Assembly (NCBI RefSeq): GCF_000175575.2
Contig: NZ_CP005986.1
Location: 2,375,001 to 2,439,000 of the forward strand
Length of the DNA: 64,000 bases
Direction of reading: 5' to 3'
Source of the DNA: Acidithiobacillus caldus ATCC 51756
GTDB taxonomy: Bacteria > Pseudomonadota > Gammaproteobacteria > Acidithiobacillales > Acidithiobacillaceae
Shown here one piece after another: positions 50,116 to 62,239 of the stretch. Numbering within the stretch: position 1 is the first letter of the stretch; every line of letters begins with the position of its first letter. Under the pieces are notes generated by a model. The model saw only the letters and a list, made by a program, of their open reading frames with translations. It had not been told where the DNA came from and searched no databases. The position numbers and the translations under genes are program-made.

Positions 50116-50694
50116 TTGACCGGACCCCAGAACTACTCGAGTAAAATTCGTTCCTATGGCCAATCCGTACCGGAGTTCCGCCTCGATGGGTTCTTCCGCG
50201 GACCAAGTGTCGCCACCGGGATCTTTCAGGATCGCCGCGGGCGGGTCCGCAATCGCTTCGTCATGCATCTGCTGGGCGATTGGGAGGGCGAGCGGGGTAG
50301 CTTGAGCGAGCGCTTCCTTTTCCTGGACGATCGCGGCCAGGCCACGACAGCGGAGCGCCTCTGGCAGCTGAGGCTCGAGGATGACGATCACTTCATTGGC
50401 ACCGCCAGGGGCAGTGCCGGTGATATCGTCGGTGAGGCCACGGGCGAACGTCTCGGTTATGCCATGCACTGGCGTTATCGGGTGCGTCAGCCCGTGGGTG
50501 ACAAGTTCTATACCCTGAGCGCCGACGACTGGATGTATCTCATCGACACCGATCACGTCATCAACCGCACCCGGATGTTCTTTCTGGGCTTTTTCATTGG
50601 CGAGGTGAGTATCGAGATCCATCGTCTGGCCGATACACCGGACAACCGTGCCGCCATGGAGCGCTGCCCAGCCCCTGGCGAGCCCATCCGATGA
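50116..50694 (+). CDS. DUF3833 protein, no signal peptide (second copy)
   Basis: The 192-residue paralogue of the 43432-44025 lipoprotein shares the FFRGPSVATGIFQDRRG, LGDWEGERGSL, GTARGSAGDI and DDWMYLIDTDHVINRT blocks. It has no signal peptide or lipobox, so it would be cytoplasmic unless a start was missed. TTG at 50116 has GAGGAG at 9 nt; the real start is uncertain. ATGA overlap with the SDR gene. DUF3833 and SDR neighbours recur in RpoE-ChrR-type stress clusters (from memory). Confidence 0.75.
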   Translation: MTGPQNYSSKIRSYGQSVPEFRLDGFFRGPSVATGIFQDRRGRVRNRFVMHLLGDWEGERGSLSERFLFLDDRGQATTAERLWQLRLEDDDHFIGTARGSAGDIVGEATGERLGYAMHWRYRVRQPVGDKFYTLSADDWMYLIDTDHVINRTRMFFLGFFIGEVSIEIHRLADTPDNRAAMERCPAPGEPIR

Positions 50695-51476
50695 ACACCG
50701 ACTTCTGGCGTGGCAAGCGCTGCTGGCTGGTGGGCGCGAGCTCCGGCATCGGCGCCGCCTGTGCCCGGGCGCTGGCCGATGCGGGGGCTCGCGTTGCCAT
50801 CAGTGCGCGCGATCAGGCCGCCCTGGATGCCCTGTTGGCAGAACTCCCACAGGGCACGGCAGAGGCGTCCAGCGCGCATCTCGCCGTGGCCGTGGATGTC
50901 CGCTCCGACACGGCTGTGGCCAGTGCCTGGGAGCGCGTCCACGGGGTCTGGGGCGGCGTCGATCTGCTCCTGTACCTGGCGGGTAACTACCTGCCCGCCA
51001 GGTCGTGGGACCTGGACGTCGGGCGCGCCCAGGACATTCTCGATATCAATTATCTGGGGGCACTGCGCGCGGTGTCTTGTGTGCTGCCCGGTTTCCTTGC
51101 GGCAGGGGCTGGCCACATCGCCCTGACCTCCAGCGTCGCCGGCCTGCGCGGTCTGCCCAAATCCCTCTACTACGGCCCCAGCAAGGCGGCGCTCACCCAC
51201 CTTGCCGAGATTCTGCGCCTGGATCTGGAATCGCGGGGCGTGCGGATACAGGTCATTCACCCCGGTTTCGTGGCCACCCCCCTCACGGCACAGAACGACT
51301 TTGCCATGCCTCACCTTCTCCAGCCGGAGGAGGCGGCGCAATTGCTGCTGCGCGGGCTGGAACGCAAGGCCTTCGAGGTCCATTTTCCGAAGGCCTTTAC
51401 GCGCCGCTTTCACTGGCTGCGCTGCCTGCCCTACTCCTGGTACTTCCCCCTCATTCGCCGCGCCACCGGTCTCTAG
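50691..51476 (+). CDS. short-chain dehydrogenase/reductase
   Basis: The 261-residue SDR has the cofactor motif LVGASSGIGAA (13-23), a complete active site with Ser in LTSSVAG and YYGPSK (Tyr-x-x-x-Lys), and PGFVATPLT. The substrate is unknown. Its C-terminal tail (FHWLRCLPYSWYFPLIRR) is unlike most SDRs and may attach to membranes. Coupled to the DUF3833 gene by overlapping ATGA. Confidence 0.88.
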   Translation: MNTDFWRGKRCWLVGASSGIGAACARALADAGARVAISARDQAALDALLAELPQGTAEASSAHLAVAVDVRSDTAVASAWERVHGVWGGVDLLLYLAGNYLPARSWDLDVGRAQDILDINYLGALRAVSCVLPGFLAAGAGHIALTSSVAGLRGLPKSLYYGPSKAALTHLAEILRLDLESRGVRIQVIHPGFVATPLTAQNDFAMPHLLQPEEAAQLLLRGLERKAFEVHFPKAFTRRFHWLRCLPYSWYFPLIRRATGL

Positions 51477-51551
51477 ACGTCCCGGCGGCGGCAGACCTCG
51501 CAGCACTCGTCTAGACTGTAGGGGTGTGTTCGTTGCAAAGGAGATCCGCCC

Positions 51552-52109
51552 ATGGCCGTAGAGATGAAAGTATTCAGCACCGGAATCGATCCCCAGGACT
51601 GGATTCCCGAGCGCTTCACCAAGCCTGGCGGCGGCGTGACCCCGCCCATCTTCTGGCAACATCTGCCCGAGAAGACGCGCAGTCTCGTCCTGCTCATGGA
51701 ACACCGTGAGGCCAAGCCCGAAGCACGCGTCTTTTGGCTCGTCTACGATATCCCGCCCAAAGCGGAGGGCATCCACGAGGGCGGGCCTCTGCCCGCTGGA
51801 GCCAAAGTCGGTCGCAACAGTTTTGGCGAGGTGGGCTACCGGCCGCCCGAGGCCAGCGCCGACCGCTCCCTGCAGCATTACGACTTCCTGTTGCTGGCAA
51901 CGGATCTGGCCAGCCTCGGCTTGCCCGAAGGCGCCGATTGGGAGGCGGTGAAGCAGGCCCTGAAGGGTCATCACGCACCCGAGGATCTGGCACCGCCGCC
52001 AGCCATCGACGTCCGCGCCCGTGAGTTGCACCCCTTAAGCCACGTGCTCGACCATGCGGAATTCTCGGGGCACTTTGCGCTGGACATCGACGCACCGGCA
52101 AAGACCTGA
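51552..52109 (+). CDS. YbhB/YbcL-like (PEBP) protein, divergent
   Basis: The 185-residue protein has the PEBP pattern: a PPIFWQHLPEKTRSLVLLMEH block, FWLVYDIPPKAEG and GYRPPE. The usual ligand-site Asp-x-Asp is absent, so phosphatidylethanolamine binding is doubtful. AAAGGAGA lies 7 nt before the ATG. It may end the light/stress island. The C-terminal 35 residues are not family-typical. Confidence 0.75.
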   Translation: MAVEMKVFSTGIDPQDWIPERFTKPGGGVTPPIFWQHLPEKTRSLVLLMEHREAKPEARVFWLVYDIPPKAEGIHEGGPLPAGAKVGRNSFGEVGYRPPEASADRSLQHYDFLLLATDLASLGLPEGADWEAVKQALKGHHAPEDLAPPPAIDVRARELHPLSHVLDHAEFSGHFALDIDAPAKT

Positions 52110-52129
52110 GCCAGCCAAAACGCAGAGCG

Positions 52130-52156
52130 CGGCACGCCCAGGCTTCGGGCATGCCG
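52130..52156. terminator. candidate bidirectional terminator, YbhB/nrdB
   Basis: CGGCACGCCC and GGGCATGCCG pair with one mismatch around a 7-nt loop, in the 130-bp gap between convergent genes. No T-run. Confidence 0.5.
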
Positions 52157-52239
52157 CATCGCGGCAGGAAGGCCCGCAGCAAGATCCCTTGGATGGAAGC
52201 CCTTGCGCCGTGAAGATTCCTCGGGTCTGGGTACCCGCC

Positions 52240-53364
52240 TCAATCCCAGCTCAAGGCACCGCCCGTCTGATATTCCGTTACCCGGGTCTCAAAAAAGTTC
52301 TTTTCCTTTTTGAGGTCCATCATCTCGCTCATCCAGGGGAAGGGGTTCTGGATGCCGGCCCACTGGACCGGAAGCCCTAGCTGCTGGAGGCGACGATTGC
52401 CGATATATTTGACGTAGTCCTTGAAGATCGGTGCGTTCAGACCGAGAACTCCCCGGGGCATGGTGTCGTCGGCGTAGGCGCATTCCAGTTCAACACCCTT
52501 GCGGATGAGGGAGACGATCTCTTCCTGAAAGGGCTCCGTCCACAAGTCCGGATTTTCCACCTTGATCTGGTTGATGAGGTCGATGCCGAAATTGCAGTGC
52601 ATGGACTCATCGCGCAGGATGTACTGATACTGCTCCGCCGCACCCACCATCTTGTTTTGCCGACCCATGGCCAGGATTTGGCTGAATCCCACATAAAAGA
52701 AGGTCCCTTCCATGATGGCGGCGAACACGATGAGGGAACGCAGCAGTTTCTGATCGTTCTCGGGCGTACCGGTGTGGAAGGAGGGATCGGTCAGGGTGCG
52801 GATGAAGGGCAGGAGAAACTCATCCTTGGCCCGGATCGAGGGCACCTCATGGTACATATTGAAGATCTCGCCCTCGTCGAGGCCAATGGACTCGACGATG
52901 TACTGGTAGGCGTGGGTGTGGATGGCCTCTTCGAAGGCCTGCCGCAAGAGATACTGGCGGCACTCGGGCGCCGTGATGTGGCGATAGGTGCCGAGGACGA
53001 TGTTGTTGGCGGCCAGGCTGTCGGCCGTGGTGAAAAAACCGAGGTTGCGCTTGACGATGCGCCGCTCGTCCTCCGTCAGGCCCTTGGGGTCTTTCCACAG
53101 GGCGATGTCCCGGGCCATCTGCACTTCCTGGGGCATCCAGTGGTTGGCACAGGCGGCCAGGTATTTGTCCCAGGCCCAGTGGTACTTGAAAGGCACGAGT
53201 TGGTTGACATCGGCGCTACCGTTGATGATGCGCTTGTCCTCGGCCCGTACCCGCTCGAAGCTCTGCGCCTCGATGCTCCCGTCCCGGCCAAGATCCGGGT
53301 GTTCCTTGTACGCAGGCAGGACGCGCACGGGATCGGGGCGGCTGGTTTCTTCGAAATTCAACAT
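52240..53364 (-). CDS. nrdB: class I ribonucleotide reductase, small subunit
   Basis: The 374-residue R2 subunit holds the di-iron/tyrosyl radical site. Ligand segments: [28 protein letters not shown] (Glu, His and the radical Tyr in the E. coli Tyr122 position), and [15 protein letters not shown] 53364 has GAGGAG at 9 nt. It follows nrdA by 25 nt. Confidence 0.96.
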   Translation of the reverse strand: MLNFEETSRPDPVRVLPAYKEHPDLGRDGSIEAQSFERVRAEDKRIINGSADVNQLVPFKYHWAWDKYLAACANHWMPQEVQMARDIALWKDPKGLTEDERRIVKRNLGFFTTADSLAANNIVLGTYRHITAPECRQYLLRQAFEEAIHTHAYQYIVESIGLDEGEIFNMYHEVPSIRAKDEFLLPFIRTLTDPSFHTGTPENDQKLLRSLIVFAAIMEGTFFYVGFSQILAMGRQNKMVGAAEQYQYILRDESMHCNFGIDLINQIKVENPDLWTEPFQEEIVSLIRKGVELECAYADDTMPRGVLGLNAPIFKDYVKYIGNRRLQQLGLPVQWAGIQNPFPWMSEMMDLKKEKNFFETRVTEYQTGGALSWD

Positions 53365-53389
53365 GGTTCGTGCTCCTCGTCGGATGGGT

Positions 53390-56227
53390 TCACTGGCAGG
53401 CTTCGCAACCGGGATCTTCGATGGCACAGGCTTTCACCTGTCCGGGCACGGCGTTGAGCACGCCCTTGCTCACCGTCGACTTTTCCGCAGCGGTCGCCCC
53501 CAGAGAGCGCAGGTAGTAGGTGGTCTTCAGACCACGTCGCCAGGCCAGGCGATAGGTCTCATCGATCTTTTTGCCCGAGGGCTGACCGAAGTAGAGGTTG
53601 AGACTCTGGGACTGATCCAGCCACTTCTGACGCCGGGCCGCCGCTTCCACCAACCACTGCGGATCGATCTCGAAGGCGTTGGCGTACAGCGGCTTGAGGG
53701 CCTCCGGAATACGGTCGATGGGCACGACGGAGCCGTCAAAATATTTGAGATCGTTGACCATGACCTCGTCCCACAGATCGGCCGCCTTGAGATCGCGCAC
53801 CAGATAGGCGTTGACCACGGTGAACTCACCGGACAGGTTCGATTTCACGTACAGGTTCTGGTAGATGGGCTCGATGCCCTGGCTGACGCCGACGATGTTG
53901 GATATGGTGGCGGTGGGGGCGATGGCCAGACAGTTGCTGTTGCGCATGCCACCTTTCACCTTGGTGCGCAGGCTCTCCCAGTCCAGACGCTGGCTACGGT
54001 CCACATCGACACCCGCCACCCGACTACGGGCCAGTAACTCGATACTGTCCAGGGGCAGGATTCCCTGACTCCACAGGGATCCGGGAAAACTGCGATAGCT
54101 CCCCCGCTCCCGGGCGAGATCCGCCGAGGCATCGATGGCATGGTAACTGATGAGTTCCTGGCTGATGTCGGCAAACTCTACCGCTGCCTGGGAAGCGTAG
54201 GGAATGCGCAGGGCGAGGAGCGCATCGGAGAAACCCATGAGGCCAAGGCCCACGGGCCGATGACGCAGGTTGGAATTGCGCGCCTTGGCGACGGCGTAGT
54301 AATTCATGTCGATGACGTTGTCCAGCATGCGCATGGCCACCCGCACCGTCCGCGCCAGCTTGTCCGTATCCACCAGGGCCAGGAGTTCATCGGCGCTGGC
54401 CTCCGTGCGCAGACCCTGGCCTGGCAGGCCGGCACGGAGATGGGCGACGAGGTTCACGGAGCCGAGGTTACAGACGGCAATTTCCTTGTCGCTGGTATTC
54501 AGGGTGATCTCGGTACAGAGATTGGAGCTGTGCACCACGCCCACGTGTTGTTGTGGACTGCGCAGGTTGCAGGGATCCTTGAAGGTGATCCAGGGGTGGC
54601 CCGTCTCGAAGAGCATGGTCAGCATCTTGCGCCAGAGCTGCAGAGCCGGCAGGCGCTTGAAGAGGGTAATCTCACCGGCATCGGCGAGGCGCTCGTAGTG
54701 CTCGTAACGCTCCTTGAAGGCCTGCCCCGTCAGATCGTGCAGATCGGCCACCTCATTGGGGCTGAACAAGGTCCACTGGCCATTGGCCTCTACCCGCTCC
54801 ATGAAGAGATCGGGGATCCAGTTGGCGGTGTTCATGTCGTGGGTACGGCGCCGGTCATCGCCGGTGTTCTTGCGCAGCTCCAGAAACTCCTCGATGTCCA
54901 GATGCCAGGTTTCGAGATAGGCGCAGACCGCCCCCTTGCGCTTGCCACCCTGGTTGACGGCCACGGCGGTGTCGTTGACCACCTTCAAAAAGGGCACGAC
55001 CCCCTGCGACTTGCCGTTGGTGCCCTTGATATAGGAGCCCAGCGCCCGCACCGGCGTCCAGTCGTTGCCGAGGCCACCGGAATATTTGGACAACAGGGCG
55101 TTGTCCTTGATGGCCTCGTAGATGCCGTCCAGATCGTCCGCCACCGTCGTCAGGAAACAGCTGGACAGCTGCGGGCGCAGGGTGCCGGCATTGAACAGGG
55201 TCGGGGTGGAACTGACGAACTCAAAGCGCGACAGCACCTCGTAGAAGGCAATGGCCTGCTCTTCGCGATCGATTTCTTCCAGCGCCAGACCCATGGCCAC
55301 CCGCATCCAGAAGGCCTGGGGCAGCTCGATGCGCCGCTCACGCACGTGCAGGAAATAGCGGTCGTAGAGGATCTGCAGGCCGAGATACTGAAAATCCAGA
55401 TCCCGCTCCGGCCGCAAGGCGGCGGCGATCCGATCCAGGTCGAACTGCGCCAGACGCGGATCGAGGAGCTCGTGCTGGATACCCGTGCGCAGATAGTCCT
55501 TGAAATATTCGGGATAGCGCTGCGCCATCTCGGCATGGGTGGCTGGCTCGCCCAGCACCTCGCGGCGCACACGGTCCAGCAGCAGGCGGGCGGTGGCATG
55601 GGCATAGGCGGGATCCTGTTCGATCAATACCCGACAGGCGAGGATGGGCGCCTGGAAGAGCTCCTCCTCACTGATTCCGTCGTAGAGGTTGCGCTGCGTG
55701 GCCTGGAGAATGGCGTCCACGGACACGGCCTCACCCAGACCGCTGCAGGCCTCACCGATCACCTGGCGCAGACGCTCCAGATCCAGGGGCTGTTCCGAGC
55801 CGTCGGCGTGGCGCACCCGCAGGATCGGGGCACTGGCTGGGCTGGCCTCGCGCTTCTGCGCCCGCTCGCGCGCGCGCTCCTCGCGGTAGAGCACGTAGGC
55901 CCGCGCCACCTCGTGTTCGCCAGCACGCATCAGGGCCAGCTCCACCTGATCCTGAATGTCCTCTATGTGCAGCGTACCGCCCCCTGGCTGGCGTCGCTCG
56001 AGGGTCTCCACCACCTGTGCCGTGAGGCGGCCGACCAGATCGCGTACCCGGGCGCTGGCCGCGCCGGTACCACCGTCCACGGCCAAGAAGGCCTTGGTCA
56101 TGGCCACCTGAATCTTGCTGGCGTCGAAGGGTACCACACTGCCGTTACGGCGGATCACACGATACCGACCGAGGTCGGCGCGCACTTCCAGGGCTTCGGA
56201 CTGGGCACTGCGGGCAGGCGAGGACAT
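53390..56227 (-). CDS. nrdA: class I ribonucleotide reductase, large subunit
   Basis: The 945-residue R1 subunit has two N-terminal ATP-cone domains (about 22-115 and 134-225), the barrel with the catalytic Cys and Asn/Glu segments (SSCFLTT, NLCTEI), and a C-terminal CEAC pair for re-reduction. ATP cones give dATP allostery. AAGGAGA precedes the ATG at 9 nt. Controlled by two NrdR boxes upstream. Confidence 0.97.
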   Translation of the reverse strand: MSSPARSAQSEALEVRADLGRYRVIRRNGSVVPFDASKIQVAMTKAFLAVDGGTGAASARVRDLVGRLTAQVVETLERRQPGGGTLHIEDIQDQVELALMRAGEHEVARAYVLYREERARERAQKREASPASAPILRVRHADGSEQPLDLERLRQVIGEACSGLGEAVSVDAILQATQRNLYDGISEEELFQAPILACRVLIEQDPAYAHATARLLLDRVRREVLGEPATHAEMAQRYPEYFKDYLRTGIQHELLDPRLAQFDLDRIAAALRPERDLDFQYLGLQILYDRYFLHVRERRIELPQAFWMRVAMGLALEEIDREEQAIAFYEVLSRFEFVSSTPTLFNAGTLRPQLSSCFLTTVADDLDGIYEAIKDNALLSKYSGGLGNDWTPVRALGSYIKGTNGKSQGVVPFLKVVNDTAVAVNQGGKRKGAVCAYLETWHLDIEEFLELRKNTGDDRRRTHDMNTANWIPDLFMERVEANGQWTLFSPNEVADLHDLTGQAFKERYEHYERLADAGEITLFKRLPALQLWRKMLTMLFETGHPWITFKDPCNLRSPQQHVGVVHSSNLCTEITLNTSDKEIAVCNLGSVNLVAHLRAGLPGQGLRTEASADELLALVDTDKLARTVRVAMRMLDNVIDMNYYAVAKARNSNLRHRPVGLGLMGFSDALLALRIPYASQAAVEFADISQELISYHAIDASADLARERGSYRSFPGSLWSQGILPLDSIELLARSRVAGVDVDRSQRLDWESLRTKVKGGMRNSNCLAIAPTATISNIVGVSQGIEPIYQNLYVKSNLSGEFTVVNAYLVRDLKAADLWDEVMVNDLKYFDGSVVPIDRIPEALKPLYANAFEIDPQWLVEAAARRQKWLDQSQSLNLYFGQPSGKKIDETYRLAWRRGLKTTYYLRSLGATAAEKSTVSKGVLNAVPGQVKACAIEDPGCEACQ

Positions 56228-56270
56228 GCTGCGATTCTCCTTGGGTTCTGGACCGGACCTTGGCGTTTCT

Positions 56271-56317
56271 CAACTAAATATAGTCCTCTGATCTTTTCTG
56301 TCAACTAGATATTGTGT
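56271..56317. promoter_or_regulatory. tandem NrdR boxes upstream of nrdA
   Basis: CAACTAAATATAGTCC (56271-56286) and CAACTAGATATTGTGT (56302-56317), 31 bp start to start, three helical turns. Both match the NrdR consensus (ACACTATATATAGTGT-like) at the AT core. They lie 44-90 nt upstream of the nrdA ATG, so NrdR would repress nrdAB when dATP is high. The nrdR gene is not in the window. Confidence 0.85.
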
Positions 56318-56455
56318 GGATAAGCCGGTTGACGACCCCTGGAAAAGCTGTGGACGAACCCTCCGCCGTGGTCTCGCGACTTAGCTTAGTTTTATACTTG
56401 TTCTAGATTATCCGGAGGTGCATACTGTCGTAGATGCCCGCTCAGGAGAATCCCC

Positions 56456-57901
56456 ATGTCGCAATCCGCCCTCGAAATCGCCAAGGCCACCCTGCTCGCC
56501 CCCGGGAACATCGGCGAGCCGGCACTGGAGCGGGTCTTTGCCCAGCTGTCGCGACGGGCGCTGGATGATGCCGATCTGTATTTCCAGTACAGCCGCAGCG
56601 AGGGTTTCAGCCTGGAAGAGGGAGTGGTCAAATCGGGCTCGCACCACATCGAGCAGGGTGTCGGCGTACGCGCCATTCAGGGGGAGCGCCAGGGCCTGGC
56701 CTACTCCGATGAGATCGCTGTGGACGCCCTGTTGGGCGCAGCCGAGGCCGCGCGCGCCATCGTTCACCACAGCGGTGAGCAGCGCTCCCTGGTGTGGCAG
56801 CGGCGCCAGGGTCTGGAACTCTACCCGCCCGTCGACCCCCTTGCGGATCTGGCGAGCGAGGAAAAGGTGGCAGTGCTGGAGCGGGTCGAGGCGGCGGCAC
56901 GGGCGGCGGATCCGCGCGTGGTTCAGGTCATGGCAAGCCTCAGTGCCCGCTTCGAGGCGATCCTGGTGGCGCGCCTGGATGGCAGCATGGCGGCGGACGT
57001 CCGGCCTCTGGTGCGTCTCAATGTGTTGGTCATCGTCGAATCCGGAGGGCGGCGAGAACAGGGCACGGCAGGCGGCGGTGGGCGCAGCGACTACCGTAGC
57101 TTCCTCGCTGGCGGCGCCGCGGAGCACTACGCCCGCGAGGCCGTGCGCCAGGCCCTGGTGAATCTGGAAGCGCGCGACGCTCCCGCCGGTACCATGGACG
57201 TGGTGCTTGGGCCGGGCTGGCCGGGCATCCTCCTGCACGAGGCCATCGGCCACGGTCTGGAAGGGGATTTCAATCGCAAGGGGACCAGTGCCTTCAGCGG
57301 TCGCGTGGGCGAGCGGGTGGCCGCCCCCGGAGTCACCGTGGTGGACGACGGCACCCTGAGCGGGCGCCGCGGCAGCCTCAATGTCGACGACGAGGGCACT
57401 CCGACCCAATGCACGGTGCTCATCGAGGACGGATTTCTCAAGGGTTACCTGCAAGATACCCTCAATGCCCGGCTGATGGGTACGCACTCCACTGGCAACG
57501 GACGCCGGGAGTCCTATGCCCACCTGCCCATGCCGCGCATGACCAATACTTACATGCGCGCCGGGGACCGCGATCCCCGTGAAATCATCGCCAGCGTCAA
57601 GAAAGGCCTGTATGCAGTGAACTTCGGCGGCGGCCAGGTGGACATCACCAACGGTAAGTTCGTCTTCTCGGCGTCGGAGGCCTATCTCATCGAGAATGGG
57701 CGCATCACCCATCCCGTGAAAGGGGCAACCCTCATCGGCAACGGCCCCGATGTACTCACCCGGGTCGAGATGGTCGGCAACGATCTGGCCCTGGATACGG
57801 GGGTAGGCACCTGCGGCAAGGATGGTCAGAGCGTGCCCGTGGGCGTCGGTCAGCCGACCCTGAAAATTCGCGATCTTACGGTGGGCGGGACGCAGGGATG
57901 A
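56456..57901 (+). CDS. tldD: TldD metalloprotease subunit
   Basis: The 481-residue protein has the zinc motif HEAIGH (His261, Glu262, His266) in the HExxxH form used by TldD. TldD with TldE (PmbA) processes microcin and other peptides and the CcdA antitoxin. tldE is not adjacent. AGGAGA lies 7 nt before the ATG. Divergent from nrdA across an AT-rich gap. Confidence 0.95.
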   Translation: MSQSALEIAKATLLAPGNIGEPALERVFAQLSRRALDDADLYFQYSRSEGFSLEEGVVKSGSHHIEQGVGVRAIQGERQGLAYSDEIAVDALLGAAEAARAIVHHSGEQRSLVWQRRQGLELYPPVDPLADLASEEKVAVLERVEAAARAADPRVVQVMASLSARFEAILVARLDGSMAADVRPLVRLNVLVIVESGGRREQGTAGGGGRSDYRSFLAGGAAEHYAREAVRQALVNLEARDAPAGTMDVVLGPGWPGILLHEAIGHGLEGDFNRKGTSAFSGRVGERVAAPGVTVVDDGTLSGRRGSLNVDDEGTPTQCTVLIEDGFLKGYLQDTLNARLMGTHSTGNGRRESYAHLPMPRMTNTYMRAGDRDPREIIASVKKGLYAVNFGGGQVDITNGKFVFSASEAYLIENGRITHPVKGATLIGNGPDVLTRVEMVGNDLALDTGVGTCGKDGQSVPVGVGQPTLKIRDLTVGGTQG

Positions 57902-57930
57902 ACGGCGTCTTGACTATCCTGGATTTGCGG

Positions 57931-57959
57931 TTGTCAGTATCGAGTTACCGGGATACACT
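57931..57959 (+). promoter_or_regulatory. candidate ftsH promoter
   Basis: TTGTCA (57931-57936), 17 nt, TACACT (57954-57959). It is 57 nt before the ftsH ATG. Confidence 0.6.
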
Positions 57960-57992
57960 CCTTATTGCTCTGGGTTTTTTACCCTGTCTAAG

Positions 57993-58008
57993 CTCCCTTC
58001 GGGGGAGG
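57993..58008 (+). promoter_or_regulatory. hairpin overlapping the ftsH ribosome-binding site
   Basis: CTCCC (57993-57997) and GGGAG (58003-58007) form a 5-bp GC stem with a 5-nt TTCGG loop. The 3' arm is inside the GGGGGAGG ribosome-binding site, so folding would hide it. FtsH is a heat-shock protein, so a temperature effect is conceivable. Confidence 0.4.
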
Positions 58009-58015
58009 TGAATAG

Positions 58016-59935
<1,920 letters not shown>

Positions 59936-59937
59936 GC

Positions 59938-60804
59938 ATGGCGGCGGCGAACCCCGCCCTAGGGCGCTCCCGGTGGCTGGAGCGCCCTTCTGTTATGGGC
60001 ATACTGAACGCCACCCCCGATTCCTTCTCCGACGGCGGCAAACACGTGTCGGTGGACGCCGCTGTGGCACGTGCGCGCACCTTCCTCGCCCAGGGCGCCG
60101 ACATCATCGATATCGGTGCCGAATCGACCCGCCCCGGCGCGCCGGACGTGGATGAAAAAACCGAGATGGCGCGCCTGCTGCCCGTCGTCGAGGCAGTGGC
60201 AGCCAGCATCCCCCTCCCCATCTCCATCGATACCCGCCGCGCGCGGGTGATGCGGGCCGCGCACGCTCTCGGTGCACGCATGATGAACGACGTCAGCGCC
60301 CTGCGCGACGATCCCGATTCCCTGCGCACTGTGGCCGAACTCGATCTCGATGTCTGTCTCATGCATCGACGCGGCACGCCCCAGACCATGCAGCAGCAGA
60401 CGGATTATGCGGACGTGGTAACGGAGATACGCGATTTTCTGGCCGAGCGTGTGCGCGCCTGTCGGGCCGCGGGCATCGCCGCCGAGCGCATCGTCCTGGA
60501 CCCTGGGATCGGCTTTGCCAAGGATCTGGACGGCAACCTGCGCCTTCTGCGTGGCCTCGATGCCCTGCAGCGCTTGGGTTTTCCCCTGCTCGTCGGTGTT
60601 TCGCGCAAGGGCTTCATCGGCACCCTCACGGGCGAGGCAGAACCAGCGGCACGAGACCCGGGCAGTGTTGCCGCTGCCCTTTGGATTTCGGCACGGATCG
60701 GTCCGGCCATCTTGCGCGTGCACGATGTGGGGGCTACGGTACAGGCGCTGCGAGTGTGGGCTGCCCTCGACGCAGACGGGGATCCGGATTCAAGGAAAGG
60801 ATAA
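59938..60804 (+). CDS. folP: dihydropteroate synthase
   Basis: The 288-residue TIM-barrel enzyme of folate synthesis, the sulfonamide target, has VMGILNATPDSFSDGG, DIIDIGAESTRPGA, MNDVSAL, and the C-terminal GVSRKGFIG. ATG is 2 nt after the ftsH stop. The order ftsH-folP-glmM is as in E. coli. Confidence 0.96.
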   Translation: MAAANPALGRSRWLERPSVMGILNATPDSFSDGGKHVSVDAAVARARTFLAQGADIIDIGAESTRPGAPDVDEKTEMARLLPVVEAVAASIPLPISIDTRRARVMRAAHALGARMMNDVSALRDDPDSLRTVAELDLDVCLMHRRGTPQTMQQQTDYADVVTEIRDFLAERVRACRAAGIAAERIVLDPGIGFAKDLDGNLRLLRGLDALQRLGFPLLVGVSRKGFIGTLTGEAEPAARDPGSVAAALWISARIGPAILRVHDVGATVQALRVWAALDADGDPDSRKG

Positions 60805-60807
60805 GAC

Positions 60808-62172
60808 ATGGCACGACAGTTTTTTGGTACCGACGGCGTCCGCGGACGGGTGGGCGACCTGCCCATGCACCCCGAGTGGGTGTTGCGTCTGGGCTGGGCG
60901 GCGGGGCATGTGCTCACCGCCGGGGCCCAGGGACGGCCGCGGGTCGTCATCGGCAAGGACACCCGCCTGTCCGGCTATCTCCTGGAGTCCGCCCTGGAGT
61001 CGGGCCTCGCCGCCGCCGGCGTGGACGTGCTCCTCGTCGGCCCCCTGCCCACTCCCGCCATCGCCTACCTCACGCGCACCCTGCGGGCCGATGCGGGAAT
61101 CGTCATCAGCGCCTCCCACAATCCCTTCCCCGACAACGGCATCAAGTTCTTTTCCGGTGATGGCCTCAAACTTGCCGACGAGATCGAAGAGGCCATCGAA
61201 GCGCGCATGAACCTGCCTCTGACCTTGCCCGAGGCGGATCGCCTGGGCAAGGCGCGGCGCGTGGACGATGCCGCCGGACGTTATGTCGAGTTCTGCAAAA
61301 CGACCTTCCCCAGCCATCTCGACCTACGCGGTTTGCGCCTCGTATTGGATTGTGCCCACGGCGCCACCTACAAGGTCGCGCCCATGGTGTTTGCCGAACT
61401 CGGCGCCCAGATCGAGGCCATCGGCGTGCAGCCCGATGGCCTCAACATCAACGCCGAGGTCGGCTCCACCGCACCCGAACTCCTGCGCAGCCAGGTAGTG
61501 GCCAGCGGCGCCGACATGGGGATCGCCTTCGATGGCGACGGCGATCGTCTGCTCCTGGTGGACGGCGAGGGCGAGCTCTGGGACGGCGACAGCATCCTCT
61601 GGCTGCTGGCAGGCGCCATGCGCGAGGCCGGCACCCTGAACGGGGTGGTGGGCACGCTGATGAGTAACCTTGCCTTGGAGCAGGCTTTCGCGGATTGGGG
61701 AGTGCCCTTCGTCCGGGCGGCGGTGGGCGACCGCTACGTGCTCGAGCAGATGCGCGCCCGCGGCTACCCCCTGGGAGGCGAATCGTCCGGGCATATCATC
61801 ACCCCCGCCAATACCACCGGCGACGGTATTCTCGCCGCCTTGCAGGTGCTCGCCATCGTGCAGCAGCGGCGCCAGCCGCTGCACGCCCTGCGCGGCGACT
61901 TTCGTCTCGCGCCCCAGATCCTGCGCAGTCTGCCCATAACCGACGCGCGCGCTTTCGTGCAGCGTGCCGATGTGCAGGAGGCCATCCGCCGCACCGCCGC
62001 CGAGCTTGGCGGGCGCGGCCGGCTCCTGGTGCGCCCGTCGGGGACCGAGCCCCTGCTGCGGATCATGGTGGAGGCCTCGGATCACGCGACGGCCGAGGCT
62101 GCGGCAACCGGCCTTGGTGAGCGTCTTACCCTGCTCTACCACGAACAAACCAGGGCTTGCGCCTCAAATTGA
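60808..62172 (+). CDS. glmM: phosphoglucosamine mutase
   Basis: The 454-residue enzyme makes glucosamine-1-phosphate for peptidoglycan and lipopolysaccharide. It has the phosphoserine motif SASHNP with Ser103, the metal loop DGDGDRLLL (Asp triplet) and the C-terminal RPSGTEPLLRIMVE phosphate-binding loop. AAGGATAAG precedes the ATG. Follows folP by 3 nt. Confidence 0.97.
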   Translation: MARQFFGTDGVRGRVGDLPMHPEWVLRLGWAAGHVLTAGAQGRPRVVIGKDTRLSGYLLESALESGLAAAGVDVLLVGPLPTPAIAYLTRTLRADAGIVISASHNPFPDNGIKFFSGDGLKLADEIEEAIEARMNLPLTLPEADRLGKARRVDDAAGRYVEFCKTTFPSHLDLRGLRLVLDCAHGATYKVAPMVFAELGAQIEAIGVQPDGLNINAEVGSTAPELLRSQVVASGADMGIAFDGDGDRLLLVDGEGELWDGDSILWLLAGAMREAGTLNGVVGTLMSNLALEQAFADWGVPFVRAAVGDRYVLEQMRARGYPLGGESSGHIITPANTTGDGILAALQVLAIVQQRRQPLHALRGDFRLAPQILRSLPITDARAFVQRADVQEAIRRTAAELGGRGRLLVRPSGTEPLLRIMVEASDHATAEAAATGLGERLTLLYHEQTRACASN

Positions 62173-62239
62173 CCGCCCTGGGCAGAGTCTTTACACTCGT
62201 CGCCTTGTTTAGGAAACAGCGATAAGAGGAAACCGACGC

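Noticed and set aside
54140-56308. 722-codon open frame antisense to nrdA
   Set aside because: No domains, His/Gln-rich translation typical of a reverse-strand shadow of a GC-rich gene; nrdA is well supported.
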